From: Desulfoplanes sp.
GTDB lineage: Bacteria; Desulfobacterota; Desulfovibrionia; Desulfovibrionales; Desulfomicrobiaceae
DNA: 5,853 bases
Assembly (NCBI GenBank): GCA_028708105.1
Contig: JAQVZR010000135.1
Span: 1 to 5,853, forward strand
Direction of reading: 5' to 3'
In this document: piece by piece, positions 1 to 4,213 of the stretch
Numbering within the stretch: position 1 is the stretch's first letter
How the letters are laid out: each line of letters opens with the position of its first letter
Translations under genes and position numbers: made by a program
Notes under the pieces: model-generated
The model's input: only the letters and a program-made list of their open reading frames with translations
The model's database searches: none
Told to the model about the DNA's origin: nothing

Positions 1-455
1 GCCGCCATATCTTTGGTAATTTGACTGTTGAAGAAAATTTGCAGCTTGCAACCTATGCCTGAAAGGATTCGGAAACAATCAAAGCAGACTATAAAAGGGT
101 CTACGAGCTCTTTCCGCGTCTTGTGGAACGTAAAAAACAGCGCAGTGAGTCCCTGAGTGGCGGAGAACAGCAGATGCTCGCGGTTGGCAGAGCATTAATG
201 ACAGGCTGTGACTTCCTGCTTCTTGACGAACCCTCCATGGGCCTCGCTCCCCTGCTCATGTATGATATGTTTCGAGCACTCAAAAAACTCAACCAACAGG
301 GAATGACCATTCTGCTCATTGAACAGAATGCCCGTTTAGCCTTGCAATTTGCACATCGTGGCTATGTCATGGACACCGGCGAACTTGTTGCTCAAGGCAC
401 GGCGAAAGAACTCAGCGAAAACCCAGACGTGAAAAAAGCCTATTTGGGCGGCTAA
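1..455 (+). pseudogene. livF: LivF-type branched-chain amino acid ABC transporter ATPase, 5' partial, interrupted by an in-frame TGA
   Basis: LivF is one of two cytoplasmic ATPases that drive high-affinity import of leucine, isoleucine and valine with LivG, the LivHM permeases and a periplasmic binding protein. The frame beginning at base 3 reads RHIFGNLTVEENLQLATYA, the usual LivF segment after the Q-loop. It then meets TGA at 60-62 and continues in the same frame with KDSETIKADYKRVYELFPRL. After that come the ABC signature LSGGEQQ, the Walker B and D-loop LLLDEPSMGLAP, and the LivF-typical LLIEQNARLAL. The gene ends with TAA at 453-455. The Walker A half, roughly 85 residues, lies left of the window. 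Apart from the TGA no frame is broken, and the family often has Arg there (CGA to TGA is one transition), so the lesion looks recent. A fragment restarting at GTG 123 would lack Walker A and could not hydrolyse ATP. Family identity is very secure; pseudogene status depends on the base call at 60. Confidence 0.85.
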
Positions 456-762
456 CTTTTGGATCTCAAAAAAAGCGGGTGCCCTCTTGGGTCTATCAGC
501 GCAACGCAAAAGCCCAGAATCCGGAAGCGATTCTGGGCTTTTCTTTTACCTGAAAACCGAATACGAACAGTTATTTGGGTGCGAAACGCAGGACAATTGG
601 CGGCTTTTGGCGCTGAAATTTGGTCCAAACAGAGGCTTACTACGGTTGGTTCTATGTTACGCAGCCATGTACTGCGATAACGCAATGGTATGGTTGCATC
701 AAGGGACACCTATCGTTTCTATACCAATCATCTTTAATTATTTGGGAACATTCGAGAAAATG
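456..762. other. Intergenic region between livF and the kinase gene
   Basis: These 307 bases hold the livF terminator (508-547) and then about 215 bases with no convincing gene. The kinase frame is open back to 487, but it would read through the terminator, and the upstream residues do not resemble the kinase family. An imperfect inverted repeat lies at 656-681: GTTACGCAG pairs with CTGCGATAAC, with one extra A and a 7-base centre. Possible promoter elements are TTGCAT at 694-699 and TATACC or TTTAAT at 720-738, but spacing and matches are poor, so no promoter is called. Other-frame reading frames here show no recognisable family. Confidence 0.6.
508..547 (+). terminator. Intrinsic terminator after livF
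   Basis: A perfect 14-bp stem pairs AAAAGCCCAGAATC (508-521) with GATTCTGGGCTTTT (529-542) around a 7-base loop, and is followed by CTTTT. This is a textbook rho-independent terminator about 50 bases after the livF stop. It separates the liv operon from the kinase cluster and argues that the kinase gene has its own promoter between 548 and 762. The A-rich 5' flank would also allow some termination in the opposite direction. Confidence 0.9.
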
Positions 763-1305
763 ATGCCTGAACTGATACAACCTTCCCATGAGTTCAAAAA
801 AGCCATTATTTTAGTCGGAATGGCCGGGGCGGGTAAATCAACCCTGGGCAAGGAACTGGCCCAACATATCGGCTGGGGGCATGTGGATACAGATCGGATA
901 CTCGAGGCATGGTGGGGAATGAAAATGCAGGAGATTACCACCATCCTTTCCCGTCAGGCGTTCCTTGATGCCGAAGCGAAAGTTGTCCAGGATCTTCATA
1001 TCAACCGATGTGTCATTTCCACAGGAGGAAGTGTCATCTATCGTTCGCCAAGCATCGCTCATCTGCGCAGTCTAGGACCCTGCATCTATCTTGAGGCAGG
1101 GCTTGAAACGATAGCGCATCGTATTGCCCGCGCTCCTGAGCGAGGGCTGTCCATGGCTCCGGAACAAACAATTGAAGAACTTCTGCTCGAACGTAAAACA
1201 ATGTATGAAGCCTGTGCAAATTTTACGGTCAGAACAGATATTCATGATGTTAAAACATGCGTGGAAATCATCACCAGCTGGCTTCAGGACCATGGCGTGG
1301 TATAA
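763..1305 (+). CDS. Shikimate-kinase-fold small-molecule kinase, substrate uncertain
   Basis: A 180-residue cytoplasmic P-loop kinase of the AroK/AroL fold, at the usual family length. Walker A is GMAGAGKST (residues 19-27), the substrate-site DTD is at 42-44, STGGS is at 86-90, the LID arginine lies in PERGL (R127), and ERKTMYE (R144) matches the family's ER.PLY motif. Two shikimate-contacting features are altered. The FRxxE motif reads FLDAE (67-71), so the arginine that grips the shikimate carboxylate is Leu, and the last Gly of the GGG motif is Ser90. The protein may therefore phosphorylate something other than shikimate. From memory and with low certainty, shikimate-kinase-like proteins in Desulfovibrio have been proposed as the missing homoserine kinase. 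The start at 763 is chosen because GAG at 754-756 lies 6 bases upstream; ATG 760 is the alternative. It is first in a probable operon with the next two genes. Confidence 0.85.
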   Translation: MPELIQPSHEFKKAIILVGMAGAGKSTLGKELAQHIGWGHVDTDRILEAWWGMKMQEITTILSRQAFLDAEAKVVQDLHINRCVISTGGSVIYRSPSIAHLRSLGPCIYLEAGLETIAHRIARAPERGLSMAPEQTIEELLLERKTMYEACANFTVRTDIHDVKTCVEIITSWLQDHGVV

Positions 1306-1339
1306 TTTTCTCCTGCATACAACAAAATAATTTTAATTT

Positions 1340-1939
1340 ATGCCAAAACAAAAAGAAAATCGTTCTTCTGTGTTCAGAAAATTAGCTGTCCTCTATAAAG
1401 ATATGGAAGAGAACTACGCAGAGGTAGCGCAAGAAATCGGCTTGGCGTGCACTGGCTGTGCGAACAATTGCTGTACAAGCTATTTCATGCACCATACCTA
1501 TGTTGAGTGGGCTTATTTGTGGAAAGGGATAAAATCTCTTCCATCGGCTGAGAGAGCAGTGTTTCTTGAAAAGGCCACGCAGTATGTCTCCCAGACCAAA
1601 ACGGACCTGATGAACGGAACACGACCTCATACAATGTGCCCACTGAATAAAGACGGACTCTGTGGGCTCTATTCGCACCGCCTTATGATTTGTCGGATGC
1701 ACGGTGTGCCCAATACGCTGACAGCTCCCGATGGTTCAACGCGAGTTTTTCCCGGCTGTTATCAAAGCCAGAAATTGATCCGACAGATGGACCATCCTCC
1801 AGTACTTGACCGGACAGCTCTGTATATGCGTCTGGTTCAATTGGAAATCGCCTTTGTGGGGCCCAAAAGAATACGAATATTGCCCCGGGTAAATCTGACC
1901 TTGGCGGAAATGCTTGAACAAGGACCGCCAAGGGTGTAG
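1340..1939 (+). CDS. YkgJ-family CxxCxxxCC cysteine-cluster protein
   Basis: A 199-residue cytoplasmic protein with the eight-cysteine pattern of the YkgJ/UPF0153 family (putative zinc- or iron-chelating domain). The first cluster is CTGCANNCC (C37, C40, C44, C45). A second set follows at C100 in MCPLNKDG, C108, C118 in MICRMHG and C140 in FPGC. The spacing fits a metal site built from both clusters, but whether it holds zinc or an Fe-S cluster cannot be read from sequence. The biochemical role of the family is not established. The N-terminal 35 residues and the C-terminal 50 or so lack cysteines. It starts 34 bases after the kinase and ends 9 bases before the lipoprotein, so co-transcription is likely. 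The start has no clear Shine-Dalgarno; the leader is A/T-only just before ATG 1340. ATG 1403, in the segment DMEENYAE, would be an internal alternative that keeps every cysteine. Confidence 0.85.
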   Translation: MPKQKENRSSVFRKLAVLYKDMEENYAEVAQEIGLACTGCANNCCTSYFMHHTYVEWAYLWKGIKSLPSAERAVFLEKATQYVSQTKTDLMNGTRPHTMCPLNKDGLCGLYSHRLMICRMHGVPNTLTAPDGSTRVFPGCYQSQKLIRQMDHPPVLDRTALYMRLVQLEIAFVGPKRIRILPRVNLTLAEMLEQGPPRV

Positions 1940-1942
1940 AGG
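1938..1942 (+). promoter_or_regulatory. Ribosome binding site of the lipoprotein gene
   Basis: AGAGG lies 6 bases before ATG 1949 and overlaps the TAG stop (1937-1939) of the YkgJ gene. This selects ATG 1949 over the in-frame ATGs at 1952 and 1958, and suggests translational coupling between the two genes. Confidence 0.6.
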
Positions 1943-1948
1943 CTAACA

Positions 1949-2470
1949 ATGATGCATATGATACGCCATCGTGTATTTGTGTTCCTGTATGCGGCCATGC
2001 TTCTGGTATCAGGATGTTCTACGTTTAATGTACGACATCTTGCACCTCATCCATGGAGTGAGCAAAAAATTACCTATCAAAATATGAAATTTTGGAATTT
2101 TGAGTATATGTGTTCACACGAACAGAATCGATACCAGATTACAGGTAATGCTCATCCTTGTTCAGACAGACTCCCTGTATGGGGAAAATGGCTTTCGGAA
2201 TTGCAGTTGACAGTCTATCTTTGTGACCCGAACGGGGAAGTTTTGGCATCCAGAACGATGCGTATCCCCCCTGGACTTTTTTCCCGAGATCGAAGCATTC
2301 CTTTTGGCTTTGACGTACCTGATTTACTACGGGTAACCTCTCCCGTATCAGTAACCTTTGGGTACAGAATGGTTCTCCTCCCCTGTTGGCCGTCTCCAAA
2401 ACAGAAAAACTATCAAAAAACAAAAGATGTTCACGTATTTTTTGCAAACCAGGGAGCTTTACGACAATAG
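1949..2470 (+). CDS. Predicted lipoprotein of unknown function
   Basis: A 173-residue precursor with a lipoprotein signal peptide. A short basic start (R6, H7, R8) is followed by a hydrophobic stretch, VFVFLYAAMLLV, and the lipobox VSGC with the lipidated cysteine at residue 23. The +2 residue is Ser, not Asp, which in enterobacterial Lol rules favours the outer membrane; this is only an inference for this organism. The mature part is about 151 residues with further cysteines at C55, C71, C92 and C146, so disulfides in the periplasm are possible. It is rich in aromatic and beta-favouring stretches and has no recognised domain. I do not recognise a family. It is the last gene of the kinase-YkgJ cluster, and its ribosome binding site overlaps the preceding stop codon. 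Confidence 0.8.
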   Translation: MMHMIRHRVFVFLYAAMLLVSGCSTFNVRHLAPHPWSEQKITYQNMKFWNFEYMCSHEQNRYQITGNAHPCSDRLPVWGKWLSELQLTVYLCDPNGEVLASRTMRIPPGLFSRDRSIPFGFDVPDLLRVTSPVSVTFGYRMVLLPCWPSPKQKNYQKTKDVHVFFANQGALRQ

Positions 2471-2515
2471 CCTGTTGCGCAGGCTGCTATTGGGATGATG
2501 GCAACCTACCGTCAT
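2465..2515 (+). other. Two tandem weak hairpins at the lipoprotein stop codon
   Basis: The first hairpin overlaps the stop codon: CAATAG-CCTG (2465-2474) pairs with CAGG-CTATTG (2480-2492) around TTGCG, with a 3-base bulge on the right side. The second pairs ATGATGG (2495-2501) with CCGTCAT (2509-2515), including one T-G pair that works only in RNA read from the + strand. Neither is followed by a T-run, so they look more like a 3'-end stabilising or rho-type structure than an intrinsic terminator. Confidence 0.35.
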
Positions 2516-2578
2516 AGAGTATACCTTTAACGACGCTCTGTTGTAGAAGTCACTCAACATCGTAGATTTCCCCTTTTT

Positions 2579-2647
2579 TGTTATATCTACTGACAATGCC
2601 CATTATTACTTTTTATGTAATAATGGGCATTGTCAGTAGATATAACA
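2579..2647. repeat. Perfect 31-bp inverted repeat with a 7-base loop
   Basis: Arm 2579-2609 is the exact reverse complement of arm 2617-2647, with loop TTTTTAT at 2610-2616. The arms begin TGTTATATCTAC and contain GACAATGCCCATTATTAC. The repeat lies between the ends of two convergent genes (2470 and 2691). The stem is AT-rich and there is no T-run after it on either strand; the six Ts at 2574-2579 precede it on the + strand. It therefore does not fit a standard intrinsic terminator, although it could stop or stabilise both transcripts. The arm sequence has no other copy in this window. Confidence 0.95.
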
Positions 2648-2690
2648 GATAGCAAACGAATAGCTGCGCACATCCACCAGATATTTTTTA

Positions 2691-3182
2691 CTAATGTACG
2701 GTTTCAGAATCGTTAGATGAAGGGATATTTGCTCCATCCATGGACATGATCACTTTTTGTCCCTGTTCGGAATTTTTCCACGTTTCATAGAGGCCTACCC
2801 ATTCATCATATCCGATGATGACTTCACTTAACTGATCTTTATGGAGCTCAAGCCATGTGTTAAAAAGATAGATTTCCGTAGAAAAAGTTTTGCTATTCAT
2901 TGTCTTGTAAATTTGGGTCGCGCTATATTTACTTCCTTCAAACTGATTTCTGATAGCGGCGATGACCAGTCGTTGAGAAACCTCAGGGGTCATCGTTGCT
3001 CCGTACATGCTCTCGGCGAGATCAGAATACTCACTGTAAAGGGTTTTAATTTTGTCCATATGCGACGTGTCTGGGGATATAACAAGATCTTCACCAACCT
3101 TTTTGATAAAATAAAAGCGCATCCACTGTTCAAATTTGATAATGCCTGTAAGGTCCTTTATAATCGTTTTGGTTTGAGACAT
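2691..3182 (-). CDS. Hypothetical protein, 163 residues, no recognised family
   Basis: I do not recognise this protein. It reads MSQTKTIIKDLTGIIKFEQW at its start and continues with FYFIKKVGEDLVISPD. It has no signal peptide, no long hydrophobic segment and no cysteines, so it is probably cytoplasmic. Mixed charged, aromatic and hydrophobic residues (several Trp and Tyr) suggest a mainly helical folded domain over residues 1-145, followed by a polar tail rich in Ser, Asn and Asp. It is a real gene rather than a chance frame: it has a strong Shine-Dalgarno, a regular globular composition and no competing frame of better quality on the other strand. It is transcribed alone, convergent with the lipoprotein and divergent from the MucR gene across an AT-rich gap. 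The stop is TAG. Confidence 0.75.
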   Translation of the reverse strand: MSQTKTIIKDLTGIIKFEQWMRFYFIKKVGEDLVISPDTSHMDKIKTLYSEYSDLAESMYGATMTPEVSQRLVIAAIRNQFEGSKYSATQIYKTMNSKTFSTEIYLFNTWLELHKDQLSEVIIGYDEWVGLYETWKNSEQGQKVIMSMDGANIPSSNDSETVH

Positions 3183-3187
3183 ATGTT

Positions 3188-3193
3188 CTCCTT
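3188..3193 (-). promoter_or_regulatory. Strong ribosome binding site of the 163-residue gene
   Basis: On the - strand AAGGAG lies 5 bases (AACAT) before the ATG at 3182-3180. It fixes the start codon and supports this unrecognised frame as a translated gene. Further upstream on the - strand, TTGGAA (3295-3290) and TATATA (3270-3265) are a weak promoter candidate with a spacing of 19 that is longer than ideal. Confidence 0.75.
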
Positions 3194-3353
3194 GAGATTA
3201 GATGGTAATCCTTTTTTATGGGCCATGATGTGCATGATTCCTGAATGTTCGACGGTCCTCGTGCTATATAACGAATCCGCAGAAATCATTTCCAATTATT
3301 GATATTTTACTAATTAATAACGAGTAGTTAACCGAGAGCTGCTGAGGAAAGAT

Positions 3354-3437
3354 ATGACTCATTGCATTCTTCTTTTGAGCCTTTTTGTATACTTGAGAAA
3401 AAAAACACATAGTTTTTTATCGATGACTCACAGGTAA
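3354..3437 (+). CDS. Candidate 27-residue single-span membrane peptide
   Basis: The frame begins MTHCILLLSLFVYLRKK and ends SMTHR before TAA. It has one hydrophobic stretch (residues 4-14) followed by a basic RKK cluster, the layout of small membrane peptides, including type I toxins of the TisB/Ldr sort. It is supported by GAGG at 3344-3347, 6 bases before the ATG. Against it: it is very short, no clear promoter lies upstream (TTGATA at 3299-3304 lacks a matching -10), and a T-rich region will often spell Leu/Phe by chance. The 12-bp near-perfect pairing between codons 2-5 (3357-3368) and sequence just after the stop (3458-3469) could fold the message closed. Function is not inferred beyond membrane association. 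Confidence 0.3.
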   Translation: MTHCILLLSLFVYLRKKTHSFLSMTHR

Positions 3438-3499
3438 ATAGTATCTTAATAATCTAAAATGCAATGTGTTTGTTTGCGATAATGAACTCAGATAAAGCA

Positions 3500-3505
3500 T
3501 TGACA
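3500..3505 (+). promoter_or_regulatory. Possible -35 element of the MucR gene
   Basis: TTGACA matches the sigma-70 -35 consensus exactly and lies 64 bases before the start at 3570. No good -10 box sits at 16-18 bases: TACTTA at 3523-3528 is a poor match, and TTAAAT at 3526-3531 is better but spaced at 20. Weak -10 sequence would fit a regulated promoter, and MucR/Ros proteins are known to bind AT-rich DNA and often their own promoters, so autoregulation is a reasonable inference. Confidence 0.35.
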
Positions 3506-3569
3506 ATCATTTTTATTAACATTACTTAAATTTTATTACCGATTATTATTATAAAGAATGGAGGGAATA

Positions 3570-3971
3570 ATGGAAGATTATCTCAAAGAAGCACTCGAGA
3601 TTGTTAAGGCGCAAGCAAGTGTTCGAACCATGACCGAAGAAGAAATAACATCCATGGTTCAAGCTTTATCATCCGGGATTCGTAATATATCTGATGATCC
3701 AACAAGTACAATTGCAACTGCTGAACCTGCTGTCGATCCTAAGAAGGCTATCCGAGAAAAAAGCGTTATTTGTCTTGAGTGTGGAAAAAGTTTTAAAGTA
3801 CTGACAAAAAAGCATCTTGCATCACACGGACTGACTCCTGAAGAGTACAAGGAAAAATGGGGCTACAAAAAAGGGACTTCCTTGGTCGCCAAAGCCCTTG
3901 CACGTGACCGTCGCAAAAAAATGAAAGATATGAAGCTCTGGGAAAAGCGTAGAACCCACGTAGCTAAGTAA
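3570..3971 (+). CDS. MucR/Ros-family zinc-finger transcriptional regulator
   Basis: A 133-residue cytoplasmic DNA-binding protein. MucR/Ros proteins carry a prokaryotic Cys2His2 zinc finger, bind AT-rich promoters and control surface, motility and stress genes in alphaproteobacteria; close relatives are frequent in Desulfovibrio. Here the N-terminal region (1-40, MEDYLKEALEIVKAQASVRT onward) is a predicted helical oligomerisation segment. A low-complexity linker follows (41-60). The finger is CLECGKSFKVLTKKHLASH, with C68, C71, H82 and H86, and is followed by the family hallmark GLTPEEYKEKWGY and a basic tail rich in Arg and Lys. The start at 3570 is preferred because GGAGG (3560-3564) lies 5 bases before it; the in-frame ATG at 3558 overlaps that site and would add MEGI. 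It is transcribed alone, with hairpins and a terminator after it. The regulated genes cannot be read from the window. Confidence 0.92.
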   Translation: MEDYLKEALEIVKAQASVRTMTEEEITSMVQALSSGIRNISDDPTSTIATAEPAVDPKKAIREKSVICLECGKSFKVLTKKHLASHGLTPEEYKEKWGYKKGTSLVAKALARDRRKKMKDMKLWEKRRTHVAK

Positions 3972-3997
3972 AGTTTCAGAGCGCATCATCCCAGAAA

Positions 3998-4054
3998 ATA
4001 TATTTGCCGAGATCGCATAGAACCGGACAAATATATGTGCTCATACGGAGCATA
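3998..4054 (+). other. Two adjacent hairpins in the MucR gene 3' region
   Basis: ATATATTTGCCG (3998-4009) pairs with CGG-A-CAAATATAT (4024-4036), giving 12 bp with one bulged A around a 14-base loop. Next to it TGTGCTC (4036-4042) pairs with GAGCATA (4048-4054), including one G-T pair, around ATACG. Together with the terminator at 4056-4111 they make a run of three stem-loops 26 to 140 bases after the stop codon. This could be a processed 3' UTR RNA or simply transcript-end structure. Confidence 0.45.
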
Positions 4055-4055
4055 C

Positions 4056-4111
4056 ATACAAGATAGGAACACATTCCCCCAATGGAAGTATTTCTATCTT
4101 GTATTTTTTTT
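4056..4111 (+). terminator. Intrinsic terminator after the MucR gene
   Basis: ATACAAGATAGGAA (4056-4069) pairs with TTTCTATCTTGTAT (4091-4104) as 14 bp including one G-T pair, with a 21-base loop, and runs into eight Ts at 4104-4111. The T-run exists only on the + strand, so it ends mucR transcription rather than that of the convergent comEC. Confidence 0.8.
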
Positions 4112-4126
4112 ATTCTCAAGCATTTA

Positions 4127-4158
4127 TTACCCCTCAAATCAGAGATTTATCCGGGTAA
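4127..4158 (-). terminator. Possible comEC 3' hairpin
   Basis: TTACCC (4127-4132) pairs with GGGTAA (4153-4158), and inside it AAATC (4136-4140) pairs with GATTT (4144-4148), separated by a 3 by 4 base internal loop. It begins 56 bases after the comEC stop on the - strand. No T-run follows on that strand, so it is at best a weak or rho-assisted terminator. Confidence 0.3.
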
Positions 4159-4213
4159 CCTTATGTTAGCCTAGTGTCTGCCCTGTCTTATTGCTTTTCT
4201 CTCCTGAATCTTT

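Larger units (their letters stand above)
3183..3569. other. 387-base AT-rich divergent intergenic region
   Basis: This gap separates the 163-residue gene (- strand) from the MucR gene (+ strand) and must hold both promoters. It contains a candidate small peptide gene at 3354-3437, and an 8-base direct repeat ATGACTCA at 3354-3361 and 3423-3430. A 12-bp inverted repeat with one mismatch links 3357-3368 to 3458-3469. A consensus -35 box TTGACA lies at 3500-3505. A very AT-rich stretch at 3506-3556 contains six ATTA tetramers. No transposon ends, tRNA or riboswitch pattern was seen. Confidence 0.7.

Noticed and set aside
57..65. UGA recoded as tryptophan or selenocysteine to explain the livF TGA
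   Set aside because: Every tryptophan in the long comEC frame and the other genes is TGG, no other conserved frame contains an internal TGA, and LivF is not a known selenoprotein family. A nonsense mutation or base error is simpler.
459..709. Overlapping frames on both strands between livF and the kinase
   Set aside because: Their proteins run through the terminator hairpin and resemble no known family; they look like chance frames.
487..762. N-terminal extension of the kinase frame back to 487 or 685
   Set aside because: The extension would read through the livF terminator, has no Shine-Dalgarno at its starts and does not resemble the kinase family, whose homology begins just after 763.
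2579..2647. Integron attC site or dif-type recombination site for the long palindrome
   Set aside because: The end bases run GTT…AAC, opposite to attC, there is no integron context, the arms lack attC-style unpaired bases, and the sequence does not resemble a dif site.
2579..2647. Standard intrinsic terminator for the long palindrome
   Set aside because: The stem is AT-rich and no T-run follows it on either strand.
2841..3302. 153-codon + strand frame opposite the 163-residue gene
   Set aside because: It is antisense to a gene with a strong ribosome binding site, lacks a good site of its own and shows no family resemblance.
3361..3465. ATTGCATT/AATGCAAT as terminal inverted repeats of a small transposon
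   Set aside because: There are no flanking target duplications and the enclosed 100 bases show no transposase remnant; RNA pairing is a better reading.
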